From: Clostridium_AD sp937920395
GTDB lineage: Bacteria > Bacillota > Clostridia > Clostridiales > Clostridiaceae
Length of the DNA stretch: 64,000 nt
Assembly (NCBI GenBank): GCA_052274345.1
Contig: DAVZGP010000015.1
Coordinates: forward strand, 4,887-68,886
Direction: 5' to 3'
Shown here: positions 16,410 to 25,788 of the stretch, piece by piece
Layout: the number at the start of each line of letters is the position of its first letter
How positions within the stretch are numbered: the stretch's first letter is position 1
Made by a program: the position numbers and the translations under genes
Notes under the pieces: model-generated
The model's database searches: none
Told to the model about the DNA's origin: nothing
The model's input: only the letters and a program-made list of their open reading frames with translations

Positions 16410-16486
16410 TCCTTAAAATCTGATGGTAAAATAAAGCAAAGATATACAAAAGTTCGTATATCTTCTCTGTTAATAGAATATTTATT

Positions 16487-16855
16487 TTATAGTTCTTTTT
16501 CTGCGTCTTCTAGTGAAGAAACAAATAATGCTGAAAGATTAGATTCTTTAGCAATTCTTTTTACTTGCATTTTTGCAGATATAACTGTTGGTTCAACAAA
16601 TACCATTTTCTTAAATCCGCTTGAAGTATATAATTGGTAACACTGAGAAAGAACTGGAAGAATTTCTGGCTTAAGCACTGCCAAAGATCTTGCGTCAATA
16701 AGGAATGAATACTCACCTGGCTTAAACTGTGCTAGTGCTAAGTTATAGTCTTTTACAAACTGTTCCGCTTTTTCTAGTTGAAAAAATCCTTTTAATTCTA
16801 TAATAAATCTTTTTTTTGCTGTATCTGTTTTTATTGAATACATTTCATTTGCCAT
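16487..16855 (-). CDS. Small STAS-like protein
   Basis: A 122-residue protein from ATG 16855 behind AAGGGGATTAC. The pattern is IKTDTAKKRFIIELKGFF, then helix AEQFVKDYNLALAQF, strand EYSFLIDARSL, helix LPVLSQCYQLY, strand KKMVFVEPTVI and a final helix with KRIAKESNL. The alternating beta-alpha order resembles the STAS fold (SpoIIAA-like), although the classic phosphorylated Ser motif is not visible. It lies 77 bases upstream of the FabH-like gene in the same direction, so the two are likely co-transcribed. Function unknown. Confidence 0.6.
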   Translation of the reverse strand: MANEMYSIKTDTAKKRFIIELKGFFQLEKAEQFVKDYNLALAQFKPGEYSFLIDARSLAVLKPEILPVLSQCYQLYTSSGFKKMVFVEPTVISAKMQVKRIAKESNLSALFVSSLEDAEKEL

Positions 16856-17391
16856 TTTGTAATCCCCTTAATAGTTATATTTATTATATTATCGGTTAAT
16901 CCAAGAATAACTGTAGGTATTTATTATATTTTAGAGATTACTTATATAAGTCAGTTCTGTCAACGGACTGTGATATATTTAGACACCCCTCGCATCCACC
17001 ATAAGACAGCAACAATTTTGATGCAATGGAAAACCCTCGAATTCCAGGGCTTTTATTGTTTTTTTGTGTATATGCAAGGCGTTGTTCTAGATAAGAAAGG
17101 AAAACGAAAAATGAAACCAAGTATACCAAGAGATGCATTGTGTCATAATTTTACAGGATGTTTTGAAAGCAGAAAATAGAATTAATTTAATAAATATAAT
17201 ACTTATTAATAAAAGGAAGAAGATATGTTCTAACATACCCCCACGTGGAGACAGTCGTATTGATGTCAAGAGTGTAAAAATTAAGTTGACAGGAAGCACT
17301 GATAAATAAGGATAATTTAGATTGACTAGGACATAAATATGTTATACTTAAAGAAAAATCAAGATGCATAAAAGAAAGGAAAACAACTAAA
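16856..17391. other. Gene-free divergent region with a possible small RNA
   Basis: About 535 bases between the minus-strand STAS-like gene and the plus-strand ABC transporter. Short open frames here overlap a terminator and show no coding character. A plus-strand terminator at 17017-17066 has no gene before it, so a small RNA may be encoded around 16930-17066. GCATC near 16991 could pair with GATGC near 17020. Confidence 0.4.
17017..17066 (+). terminator. Orphan terminator resembling the one at 41239
   Basis: TTTTGATGCAATGGAA is followed by AAACCCT, loop with GAATTC, AGGG and a long T run. The element after the hydrogenase at 41237-41283 has the same arrangement (TTTTGATGCGATGGAA, C5 / G5 stem, GAATTC loop, T run). 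Confidence 0.6.
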
Positions 17392-19140
17392 ATGGATACA
17401 AAAGAATTTCAAAAAAGATCTCTAGTTTCAATATTCTTCTCATATTTTAAACCACACAAGAATTTATTTATATTAGATATGTCATGTGCATTTTTAATTG
17501 CTGTTATCGACTTATCATTTCCAGCAATAACTCGTTATTCTCTAAATGATCTATTACCTATTAATGCTTATAAAACTTTTATAACTATTATGGTGATTAT
17601 GTTAATTGCATATACATTAAGAGCTTTTTTCTACTATGTAATAACCTACTATGGTCACACTTTTGGCGTATTAGTAGAAGCAGATATAAGAAGCGATTTA
17701 TTTAAGCATATGCAGGAATTGTCTTATGGATACTTTGATAGAAACCGTACCGGTCAACTACTGAGTAGATTGACAGCAGATTTATTTGATATAACTGAAC
17801 TTGCTCATCATGGTCCTGAAGATGTTTTTATATCAACATTGACAATAATAGGATCACTAGGTATCTTATTTACTATTCAGTGGAAATTAACTTTGGTTAT
17901 TGCTTTAATCTTGCCTATATTTCTATTAGTTGTATGGTATAGACGTTCTGAAATGTCAAAAGCTTCTCTTGAAGTGAAAGAAAAAACAGCTTCTATAAAT
18001 GTAAATATTGAATCAGGAATTTCAGGCATGAAAACAGCGAAAGCATTTGCAAATGAGAATTCAGAATTTGATAAGTTTAGTGAATCAAATGATGCTTTCA
18101 AAACATCTAAAACCAAATTCTATAAGGCTATGGGATATTTCAATGCTTCAATGGAATTTTTTCTTTGTATTTTGCCAGCAACCGTTATCTTAGTAGGTGG
18201 TATATTAATTATGAAAGGACAAATGAATCAAATTGATTTAATCACTTTTACCTTATATATTGCCACTTTTATAACTCCAATTAGAAAACTTTCAAACTTT
18301 GCTGAACTATTTGCAACAGGTGGAGCTGGACTTGTACGTTTTGTAGATATGATGCGTACTGAAACTGAAATGAAAGATGATCCTAATGCTATAGAGGTAG
18401 GCAGAGTAAAAGGCGAATTAGATATTGAAAATATTAGTTTTTCTTATAAAAAAGGGATTCAAGTATTACACAATATTTCTCTTCACGTCGACCCTGGTGA
18501 AACAATTGCAGTCGTAGGTCAATCGGGTGGAGGAAAATCAACACTATGTAAATTGATTCCCAGGTTCTATGATGTTGATGAAGGGAAAATTTTGCTTGAC
18601 CATGTAGATATACGTAATATTACACAAGAATCATTGCATAAAAATATTGGAGTTGTAGAACAAGACGTGTTCCTTTTTGCTGATAGTATTCTTGAAAACA
18701 TTAGATACGGTAGACCTGAAGCTACTCCTAAGGAAGTTGCAATAGCAGCAAAACAGGCTGAAATTTATGATGATATTATTGCTATGTCTGATGGATTTAA
18801 TACTTTTGTTGGTGAACGTGGTGCAATGCTTTCTGGTGGACAAAAACAACGTATTTCTATAGCTCGTATATTTCTAAAAAATCCACCATTCTTAATTTTA
18901 GATGAAGCAACTTCTGCCCTTGATAGTGTTACTGAAGCTAAAATACAAGAAACTTTTGATGACCTAATAATTGGAAGAACAACTTTTGTTATAGCTCATA
19001 GATTATCTACTGTTAGAAATGCAGATAGAATTCTTGTATTTGATAGTGGAAATATTATTGAAGATGGAAATCACGAATGTTTAATGGAAAAAAACGGTGT
19101 ATATGCCGAGCTTTATAAAACTCAACATATAAGTAAATAG
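17392..19140 (+). CDS. ABC transporter, fused permease and ATPase (exporter type)
   Basis: A 582-residue half-transporter. The N-terminal membrane domain has six segments (first at about 25-45) with the exporter-type coupling region YFDRNRTGQLLSRLT. The ATPase domain starts at about 340: Walker A GQSGGGKSTLC, Q loop VVEQDVFLF, signature LSGGQKQRIS, Walker B FLILDEATSALD and the H loop His in VIAHRLST. It acts as a homodimer or with another half-transporter; no partner is adjacent. The substrate cannot be inferred. The ATG follows AAAGGAAAACAACTAAA, a modest ribosome binding site. Confidence 0.9.
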   Translation: MDTKEFQKRSLVSIFFSYFKPHKNLFILDMSCAFLIAVIDLSFPAITRYSLNDLLPINAYKTFITIMVIMLIAYTLRAFFYYVITYYGHTFGVLVEADIRSDLFKHMQELSYGYFDRNRTGQLLSRLTADLFDITELAHHGPEDVFISTLTIIGSLGILFTIQWKLTLVIALILPIFLLVVWYRRSEMSKASLEVKEKTASINVNIESGISGMKTAKAFANENSEFDKFSESNDAFKTSKTKFYKAMGYFNASMEFFLCILPATVILVGGILIMKGQMNQIDLITFTLYIATFITPIRKLSNFAELFATGGAGLVRFVDMMRTETEMKDDPNAIEVGRVKGELDIENISFSYKKGIQVLHNISLHVDPGETIAVVGQSGGGKSTLCKLIPRFYDVDEGKILLDHVDIRNITQESLHKNIGVVEQDVFLFADSILENIRYGRPEATPKEVAIAAKQAEIYDDIIAMSDGFNTFVGERGAMLSGGQKQRISIARIFLKNPPFLILDEATSALDSVTEAKIQETFDDLIIGRTTFVIAHRLSTVRNADRILVFDSGNIIEDGNHECLMEKNGVYAELYKTQHISK

Positions 19141-19219
19141 ATGATTTCTGAATTTTAAATTACAATAGACATTTTAAAAGCAAATTTGACTAGATATTTA
19201 GAGGAGTTGATAGTAAGGT

Positions 19220-19783
19220 CTATTTTTTCTCACTAACCTCATCATATTTCGTCTTAATCGTCTTAAAATCTTCCCAAGTATCTCGCTTTTTAGATGGATC
19301 ACGTAAAAGTGCAGAAGGATGATAAGTTGCAATTAAAAAATAGCCTTTTCTATAAAACCAAATGCCGTGCTCCTTTGTAATTTTTAAATTTGGGGATATA
19401 ATGCTTTGGGCTGAAACTCGTCCTAGGCATACAATTATTTTTGGATGAATTAATTTAACTTGATTTCGAAGAAAGGGTAGACAAGATATTTTTTCTATAT
19501 CTAGTGGATTTCTATTTTTGGGTGGTCTACATTTTATAATATTTGCGATGTAGATTTCTTCTCTAGAAATATCAACCGAAGTCAGAATTTTATTGAAAAG
19601 TTGACCGGATTTACCTACGAAAGGTATACCAGATAAATCTTCCTGCTCTCCTGGAGCTTCACCAATAAACATTAAGTCGGTATGAATATCTCCTTGACCG
19701 AAAACCATATTCGTTTTGGTTTTATGTAAATCACATTTTGCACAATTATTACACATTTTTTTAAGTTCAGTCAAATCAACCAT
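19220..19783 (-). CDS. Uracil-DNA glycosylase, family 4 (Fe-S)
   Basis: A 187-residue protein. The N-terminal Cys pairs (CNNCAKCDL) plus Cys85-region IIKCRPP and CLPFL provide four ligands for a [4Fe-4S] cluster. Catalytic motif A is FIGEAPGEQEDLSGIPFVG and motif B is YHPSALLR, both typical of family 4 UDG. It would remove uracil from DNA in base-excision repair. ATG 19783 follows GGGGTGAAATTTGA. The gene converges with the ABC transporter. Confidence 0.9.
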   Translation of the reverse strand: MVDLTELKKMCNNCAKCDLHKTKTNMVFGQGDIHTDLMFIGEAPGEQEDLSGIPFVGKSGQLFNKILTSVDISREEIYIANIIKCRPPKNRNPLDIEKISCLPFLRNQVKLIHPKIIVCLGRVSAQSIISPNLKITKEHGIWFYRKGYFLIATYHPSALLRDPSKKRDTWEDFKTIKTKYDEVSEKK

Positions 19784-19980
19784 TCAAATTTCACCCCTAA
19801 CAATTATAGTATCTTACATTATAGCATATAATTAAAGTATTGAAAATAATATACATTTTATTAATAATATACAATTAAATTAATTTATTTGAATTTTTAT
19901 ATCAGAAGAAACTCAAGTTATCTAGTAATAAATTAAGCGATATTTCAAATGAAATGTGCTATTTATCTTATAAAACTACA

Positions 19981-20009
19981 TTGACATTATATAATTATGT
20001 TGGTACAAT
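19981..20009 (+). promoter_or_regulatory. Promoter of the thi operon
   Basis: TTGACA at 19981-19986 and TACAAT at 20004-20009, spaced by 17 bases. Transcription would start about 15 bases before the leader hairpin at 20031. Confidence 0.8.
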
Positions 20010-20030
20010 GTTTTAAAGAGTGATGACTAA

Positions 20031-20084
20031 GGTCACACAAAGGGGTACACCACCACGGGTGTAGGTCTTTGTGTGACCTTTTTT
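20031..20084 (+). promoter_or_regulatory. HMP-PP riboswitch candidate (thiS motif, terminator-embedded aptamer)
   Basis: GGTCACACAAAG at 20031-20042 pairs perfectly with 20067-20078 and is followed by TTTTTTG, so the structure is an intrinsic terminator. It lies between a strong promoter and the thiS start, 30 bases before the ATG. Inside the stem, an asymmetric G-rich internal loop separates the outer 12 bp from an inner TACACC/GGTGTA stem. A terminator whose own stem holds the conserved internal loop and which precedes thiS is the published description of the HMP-PP riboswitch. A TPP riboswitch is not seen. Confidence 0.75.
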
Positions 20085-20113
20085 GTTGTATACAAATTTC
20101 GGGGGGTGGAATT

Positions 20114-20311
20114 ATGATTTACGTAAATGGTAACGAAATAAGCAATGCTGATAATTTAAAGTTATCTGATTATCTAGTACGAGAAGGTTATAAAATTTCT
20201 TGTGTTGCAGTTGAATGTAACAATTATATTGTGTCAAAAACTCAATATGAAGAAAAAATATTAACTGATGGTGATGTTATTGAAGTTATGAGTTTTGTAG
20301 GAGGCGGCTGA
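20114..20311 (+). CDS. thiS: ThiS, sulfur carrier protein
   Basis: I start at ATG 20114 (MIYVNGNEI) behind GGGGGGTGG; the frame upstream lies in the riboswitch. The product is 65 residues, a ubiquitin-like fold ending in VMSFVGGG. The terminal Gly-Gly is adenylated and then thiocarboxylated so that ThiG can receive the sulfur. It is the first gene of thiS-thiG-thiH-thiE. The enzyme that normally adenylates it (ThiF) is not encoded in the cluster. Confidence 0.92.
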   Translation: MIYVNGNEISNADNLKLSDYLVREGYKISCVAVECNNYIVSKTQYEEKILTDGDVIEVMSFVGGG

Positions 20312-20370
20312 TTTGAATATAAAATTAATGGTAATAAAATAAAGGTATGTAAAATAAAGGAGAAAAAAAC

Positions 20371-21147
20371 ATGGAAAATAATACTGATAAACTTATTATA
20401 GGTGGACATGAATTTAGTTCACGATTTATATTAGGATCTGGAAAATATTCACTTGATCTAATAAATGCAGCTGTTGAAAATGCTGGTGCGCAGATTATTA
20501 CTTTAGCATTACGTCGTGCTAATTTGGGCGGCAGTGCTAATATTTTAGATTATATACCTAAAAATGTTACATTACTTCCAAATACATCAGGGGCTCGTAA
20601 TGCGCAGGAAGCAGTTCGTATTGCACGTCTAGAACGCGAGATTGGATGCGGAGATTTTATTAAAATTGAAGTTATTCGTGATTCAAAATATTTGCTGCCA
20701 GATAATTATGAAACACTAAAAGCTACTGAAATCCTTGCAAAAGAAGGTTTTATAGTAATGCCTTATATGTATCCAGATCTAAATATTGCAAGAGATATGG
20801 TAAATGCTGGAGCGGCTGCTATTATGCCACTTGCTGCACCTATTGGATCAAACAAAGGGTTATGTACACGTGATTTTATTAAAATATTAATTGATGAAAT
20901 TGAACTTCCAATTATTGTAGATGCAGGAATTGGGAGGCCATCTCAGGCTTGTGAAGCTATGGAAATGGGAGTTTCGGCTATTATGGCTAATACTGCAATT
21001 GCTACGGCAGGTAATATTCCAGCTATGGCGGATGCTTTTAAGAAGGCAATAGAAGCTGGAAGAGGAGCATATCTTTCAGGGATTGGTAGTGTAATTTATA
21101 ATGGGGCCTGCGCTTCATCACCATTAACTGGATTTATTGAAGAATAA
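20371..21147 (+). CDS. thiG: ThiG, thiazole synthase
   Basis: A 258-residue TIM barrel, the usual length. FSSRFILGSGKY opens the barrel; the Schiff-base Lys is K98 in GDFIKIEVI; the phosphate-binding end holds VDAGIGRPSQAC and MANTAIATA. It joins deoxyxylulose phosphate, dehydroglycine from ThiH and sulfur from ThiS-thiocarboxylate to make the thiazole phosphate carboxylate. ATG 20371 follows AAGGAGAAAAAAAC. It lies 14 bases before thiH. Confidence 0.95.
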   Translation: MENNTDKLIIGGHEFSSRFILGSGKYSLDLINAAVENAGAQIITLALRRANLGGSANILDYIPKNVTLLPNTSGARNAQEAVRIARLEREIGCGDFIKIEVIRDSKYLLPDNYETLKATEILAKEGFIVMPYMYPDLNIARDMVNAGAAAIMPLAAPIGSNKGLCTRDFIKILIDEIELPIIVDAGIGRPSQACEAMEMGVSAIMANTAIATAGNIPAMADAFKKAIEAGRGAYLSGIGSVIYNGACASSPLTGFIEE

Positions 21148-21160
21148 GGAGGAGATTTAA

Positions 21161-22318
21161 ATGGAACAACGTATCGATCATATGAAATATATGGAAGGCA
21201 TGGAAGAGACTAATTCTAATGTTATGGATCAGGTTATCTCAAAAATGAAATCATACGATTCTGAAAAATATACAGCTCAAAATGTGCTTATGGCTCTTAA
21301 GAAAGACGTATTAGATATTGAAGAGTTTGCAGCTTTATTATCACCTGCAGCATTACCTTTACTTGAGGAAATGGCTAAGCGTGCTAAAGTAGAGACACAT
21401 AAGCATTTTGGCAATTCAGTTTATATGTTTACTCCAGTTTATATTGCTAATTATTGTGAAAACTATTGCATTTATTGTGGGTTTAACCGCTATAATAAAA
21501 TTAAGCGTGCGAGACTTAATTTCGATGAAATAGAAAAGGAAATGCAAAGTATTGCGAGAAGTGGACTACAAGAAATATTAATTCTTACTGGTGAAAGTCG
21601 TAGTATGTCTGATGTTTCGTATATTGGTGAAGCTTGCAAAATAGCTAGAAAATATTTTAAGGTAGTTGGTCTTGAAGTATATCCAATGAACTCAGATGAA
21701 TATGCATATGTACATAAATGTGGTGCAGATTTTGTTACAGTATTTCAGGAAACTTATAATTCAGATAAATATGAAACATTACATTTAGAGGGACACAAAC
21801 GTATTTTCCCTTATCGTTTTAACGCACAGGAAAGAGCATTAAAAGGTGGAATGCGAGGTGTTGGATTTGCTGCACTACTGGGACTAGATGATTTTCGAAA
21901 GGATGCTTTCGCAACAGGACTTCATGCATACCTTCTTCAACGTAAGTATCCACATGCTGAAATTGCGCTTTCATGTCCAAGGTTATGTCCAATAATAAAT
22001 AATGATAAAATCAATCCCAAAGATGTTCATGAAAAGCAGCTGCTACAGATAATTACTGCATATAGAATATTTTTGCCTTTTGCAAACATTACTATATCAA
22101 CTCGTGAACGTGCTGGTTTTCGGGATAATGTAATTGGACTTGCAGCAACTAAAATTTCAGCAGGAGTTTGTGTTGGAATAGGTGGTCATATAGATAATGA
22201 AGAGGCTAAAGGTGATGAACAATTTGAGATTTCGGACCCACGTACAGTATCGGAAATATCTGATGTAATTAAGGATCATGGTCTTCAATCAGTTATGAGT
22301 GATTATATATATGTATAA
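21161..22318 (+). CDS. thiH: ThiH, 2-iminoacetate synthase (radical SAM tyrosine lyase)
   Basis: A 385-residue protein. The radical SAM cluster ligands are C99, C103 and C106 in ANYCENYCIYCGFNR. The rest matches the ThiH core (LILTGESR, LEVYPMN, FQETYN, GGMRGVGFAALLGL) and the C-terminal BATS-like region. It cleaves tyrosine to dehydroglycine and p-cresol under anoxic conditions, unlike the oxygen-dependent ThiO route, which fits an anaerobe. ATG 21161 follows AAGGAGGAGATTTAA. The thiE start overlaps its stop. Confidence 0.95.
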   Translation: MEQRIDHMKYMEGMEETNSNVMDQVISKMKSYDSEKYTAQNVLMALKKDVLDIEEFAALLSPAALPLLEEMAKRAKVETHKHFGNSVYMFTPVYIANYCENYCIYCGFNRYNKIKRARLNFDEIEKEMQSIARSGLQEILILTGESRSMSDVSYIGEACKIARKYFKVVGLEVYPMNSDEYAYVHKCGADFVTVFQETYNSDKYETLHLEGHKRIFPYRFNAQERALKGGMRGVGFAALLGLDDFRKDAFATGLHAYLLQRKYPHAEIALSCPRLCPIINNDKINPKDVHEKQLLQIITAYRIFLPFANITISTRERAGFRDNVIGLAATKISAGVCVGIGGHIDNEEAKGDEQFEISDPRTVSEISDVIKDHGLQSVMSDYIYV

Positions 22319-22907
22319 ATTGATTGCTATTACCAATCGTCATCTTTGTAAGAATGACTTTTTACAGCAGATACAAAATATATGCTTATTAAATGAAAAA
22401 AATGCTTTGGTTAAGTCTGTGAGTGTAGTACTTAGAGAAAAAGATTTATCTGAAAATGATTATAAGGATTTAGCAACTAAGGTATTAAAAATATGTAAAA
22501 AAAATAATACAGAGTGTATATTACACACTTATTATAAAGTAGCAACAGAACTTAATTGTAAAAAGATTCATCTGCCTTTACATGTTTTAAAATCTAAGCC
22601 AGATATATGCAAAGAATTTAATGAAGTTGGAGTGTCTATCCACAGCGTAAATGAAGCAAGAGAAGCTGCTAGTTTAGGTGCAACTTATATTATAGCAGGT
22701 CATATATTTGTTACTGACTGTAAAAAAGACATTCCACCTAGAGGTTTAAACTTTTTATCAGAGGTCTGTAGTTGCGTAAATATTCCTGTTTATGCTATTG
22801 GTGGTATTCTTCCTACAAATGCTCAAAAAGCTATTAATGCAGGCGCAGATGGTGTTTGTATTATGTCAGGGTTAATGACTTTCGAAAACCCTAGAATATT
22901 TATATGA
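22311..22907 (+). CDS. thiE: Thiamine phosphate synthase-like (ThiE/TenI family)
   Basis: I prefer ATG 22311 (MYKLIAITNRHLC), which overlaps the thiH stop by 8 bases; an in-frame GTG at 22299 is the alternative. The product is 198 residues, a TIM barrel with VVLREKDL, IHLPLHVL, GVSIHSVNEA, YIIAGHIFVTDCKKDIPPRG and YAIGGILPTNA. These blocks fit both ThiE and the TenI aminase branch, so the exact reaction is uncertain; TenI lacks TMP synthase activity. In either case it completes or salvages the thiazole branch in the same operon. Confidence 0.8.
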   Translation: MYKLIAITNRHLCKNDFLQQIQNICLLNEKNALVKSVSVVLREKDLSENDYKDLATKVLKICKKNNTECILHTYYKVATELNCKKIHLPLHVLKSKPDICKEFNEVGVSIHSVNEAREAASLGATYIIAGHIFVTDCKKDIPPRGLNFLSEVCSCVNIPVYAIGGILPTNAQKAINAGADGVCIMSGLMTFENPRIFI

Positions 22908-23001
22908 AAAACAAATCTTCACATTATAATAATTCGATAAATTTGTTGAATAAAGAAGCTTAAACTGGAAAACACATCCTTCATTCTTAATTAATTGAAA
23001 T

Positions 23002-23056
23002 AATAAGTATATCCTTCTGTTATTAGTAAACGGTAAGGATGTACTTATTATTTTTA
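23002..23056 (+). terminator. Terminator of the thi operon
   Basis: AATAAGTATATCCTT at 23002-23016 pairs with 23035-23049 (one G-U), then ATTTTTATTT. Confidence 0.85.
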
Positions 23057-23347
23057 TTTACCATTTAATATTATTTATTAAATTTTAATATATTCCTGTA
23101 TTTAGTATTTTTTGTATAATACTAAATATTGCATTTAAAATAATTGCATTTTTTCTGTTTTTAAGATATAATATGCTAAAAAAATATATAAAAGTAAATT
23201 ATGAAAATTAATGGAAAAATAGAATAAAAAAGGTTATAGTATATTTATAATAGTTTTCATTATTTAGCATTTTAAGAAGATTTGTGAAAATATGTTCTAT
23301 ATACAAAAATACACAGGTGAAGTCAATAATTATCAAGGAGGTATCAT
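23057..23347. other. AT-rich leader region of the cas operon
   Basis: About 290 bases, extremely AT-rich, with no reading frame or stable hairpin that I can support. It ends in the AAGGAGGTATCAT site for cas3 and must hold the cas promoter. Confidence 0.4.
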
Positions 23348-25774
23348 ATGTTATGCGCTCACATTAATCCAATTACATTAAAGGAACAAGGTGTTAAGGA
23401 ACACTTGGATAATGTTTCTAAAATGTCTATGAAATATGGTGCAAAAATTTCGCTTGAGGCTACAGGAGAATTAATTGGTATTCTTCATGATATGGGAAAG
23501 GAAACACATAAATTTGATAAATATATACATTATTCCTCATCGCACCCAAGTGATAAATCCCTCAGGGGAACAATAAATCACTCTACAGCAGGTGCAAAGT
23601 TTATTTATGATAATTTCTATAATACAACTGATATGTTCCAAAAGTTCACAGCACAGCTTATTTCATTGGCTATTTGTTCTCATCATGGAGGACTTATAGA
23701 TTGTTTAGACTTAAAGGGCATTGATATATTTACTAATAAAATGGAAACGGATAAAGATATTTTGTATGAGGAAGCTCTACGTAATTTTAAGTCAGAATAT
23801 TCGGGAATTGAACACATTAAAGATCTGTTCAATAAATCAAAGGATGAAATAAAATTTGTTTTTACAAACATTAATAAGATAGATGGAACTGCTAAATTTG
23901 GGCATTTCGCAGCTGGAATGCTTCAAAAATACCTTTTTAGTTGTGTTATTGATGCGGATAGATATGACACATATACATTTATGGAAGGAAAAGATCAGAA
24001 AAAAAGTATTGATAAATCAGCTTTATGGAATGAACTTGTGGATAAATTAGAAACTAAACTAGAAAGTTATCCCAAAATAACTAAAATAGATTTATTGAGA
24101 GAAGAAGTTTCTATAGCATGTAAAAATTTTGCCAAAAATAAACCAGGAATATATCAGCTTGCTGTGCCAACAGGAGGAGGAAAAACCCTTTCTAGTTTAA
24201 GGTATGCTCTAGGGCATGCAAAGAAATTTAATAAAGATAGAATTTTTTATATTATTCCTTTTACTACTATTATTGATCAAAACGCTAAGGATATAAAGGA
24301 TATTTTATGCCGTGATGATGTAATTCTAGAACATCATTCAAATCTTGTTGTAGATAACCAGCAGGAGGATTATAAACTTTTAACGGAGAGATGGGATAGT
24401 CCTATTATTCTTACTACAATGGTACAGTTCCTTGATACTTTATTTAGTGGAGGTACGCAAGGCGTTCGGCGAATGCATAACCTTGCAAATTCAATTATAA
24501 TATTTGATGAAATTCAGGCAATACCTATCAAGTGTATTAACATGTTTAATAGTGCAATAAATTTTCTTTCAAACATCTGTAATGCGACAATTATACTTTG
24601 TACAGCTACGCAACCACTTTTATCCACAACAAAAATGCCTTTAATGCTGAGTGAAAATGCTAATATAATTACGGATATACATGAGAAATTCAAACAATTT
24701 AAACGTGTAAATTTGGTGGATAAAAGGATTATTGAAGGGTACAGTGTATCAGCAATGAAGGAATTTATTTTAGAAATTATGGAAAAGTTAGATAACGAAA
24801 TGGAGATTAATCACAAGCTAGCTAGTGTATTAGCAATTTTCAATACTAAGAATGCTGCAAAAGAAGTTTTTAATGAATTGAAAAAAGCAAATGTAGATTT
24901 ACCTAAAGAAAAACAGTATTTAATTTTTCACTTGAGTACTAATATGTGCCCTTCTCATAGAATAAAAATTTTAAAAGATATGAGAAAAAAGTTGGGGCAT
25001 CAGAGGATAATTTGTGTAAGTACTCAGTTAATAGAGGCAGGTGTAAATATTTCATTTGGGTGTGTGGTGAGGTCTCTTGCTGGACTTGATAGTATAGCGC
25101 AAGCAGCAGGTAGATGTAATCGTCATGGAGAAAGTTCTTGTAGTGATGTTTATATAGTTAATGTTGATGGAGAAAACGTTAGCAAACTGGTGGATATAAA
25201 AGAGGGACAGGAATGTACAAAGAGAGTTCTTGATGAATATAAAGAAAACCCAAATGTATTTGATAATGATCTTCTTTCACCCAAAACCATGGAAAGATAT
25301 TATAAGTACTATTACTATAATAGAAGTGCAGAGATGGATTATACATTACCTAAGCCAGACAATGATAATTCAATGTATGATTTATTATCTGTAAATAATG
25401 AGGGCGGTAATGCATTTAATAGTAGGAATGGTTGTAAATCAAAATTAATGTTAAAACAAGGATTTAAAACTGCAGGTAAAGACTTTCAAGTAATTGATCA
25501 GAATACAACAGGTGTCATTGTTCCATATGAAGAAGGTGAGGAGCTTATAGCTCTTATAAATGGTCAATGTAGTTTAGGAGAATTAAAACAGTATTTAAAG
25601 AAAGCACAGCAGTTTTCGGTGAATATATATGAAACAGATAAAAGAAAACTTGAACAAATGGGAGGTCTTATTGGGTTAAAAGATAATGCAATAATTGCTC
25701 TTAGAAAAGAATTCTATACGGAAGATGCAGGGGTAACATTTGAAAATGCACCAATGGAATTTTGTAATTTTTGA
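23348..25774 (+). CDS. cas3: Cas3, type I-C HD nuclease-helicase
   Basis: An 808-residue protein. The N-terminal HD nuclease has H19, the HD pair H47-D48 in GILHDMGKETHKF and SHHGGLID near 119. The helicase core has Walker A VPTGGGKTLSSLRYAL, a FDEIQAI box in the DEAD/H position, LCTATQP (motif III), STQLIEAGVNISF and QAAGRCNRHG (motif VI). A C-terminal domain follows. It is recruited by the Cascade-target complex and degrades the displaced strand. It is the first gene of a seven-gene I-C operon with a strong ribosome binding site, 14 bases ahead of cas5c. Confidence 0.97.
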   Translation: MLCAHINPITLKEQGVKEHLDNVSKMSMKYGAKISLEATGELIGILHDMGKETHKFDKYIHYSSSHPSDKSLRGTINHSTAGAKFIYDNFYNTTDMFQKFTAQLISLAICSHHGGLIDCLDLKGIDIFTNKMETDKDILYEEALRNFKSEYSGIEHIKDLFNKSKDEIKFVFTNINKIDGTAKFGHFAAGMLQKYLFSCVIDADRYDTYTFMEGKDQKKSIDKSALWNELVDKLETKLESYPKITKIDLLREEVSIACKNFAKNKPGIYQLAVPTGGGKTLSSLRYALGHAKKFNKDRIFYIIPFTTIIDQNAKDIKDILCRDDVILEHHSNLVVDNQQEDYKLLTERWDSPIILTTMVQFLDTLFSGGTQGVRRMHNLANSIIIFDEIQAIPIKCINMFNSAINFLSNICNATIILCTATQPLLSTTKMPLMLSENANIITDIHEKFKQFKRVNLVDKRIIEGYSVSAMKEFILEIMEKLDNEMEINHKLASVLAIFNTKNAAKEVFNELKKANVDLPKEKQYLIFHLSTNMCPSHRIKILKDMRKKLGHQRIICVSTQLIEAGVNISFGCVVRSLAGLDSIAQAAGRCNRHGESSCSDVYIVNVDGENVSKLVDIKEGQECTKRVLDEYKENPNVFDNDLLSPKTMERYYKYYYYNRSAEMDYTLPKPDNDNSMYDLLSVNNEGGNAFNSRNGCKSKLMLKQGFKTAGKDFQVIDQNTTGVIVPYEEGEELIALINGQCSLGELKQYLKKAQQFSVNIYETDKRKLEQMGGLIGLKDNAIIALRKEFYTEDAGVTFENAPMEFCNF

Positions 25775-25788
25775 GGAGGTTGAGGTAA

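Noticed and set aside
16938..17369. Several 60-70 codon frames between the STAS-like gene and the ABC transporter.
   Set aside because: They overlap each other on both strands and span a terminator; no ribosome binding site.
20031..20084. TPP riboswitch ahead of thiS.
   Set aside because: The CTGAGA and ACCTGATC-type core of TPP riboswitches is not present; the structure fits the terminator-embedded thiS motif instead.
22299..22313. GTG at 22299 as the start of thiE.
   Set aside because: It would add four residues without a better ribosome binding site; ATG 22311 with the thiH stop overlap is the more usual arrangement. Not fully excluded.
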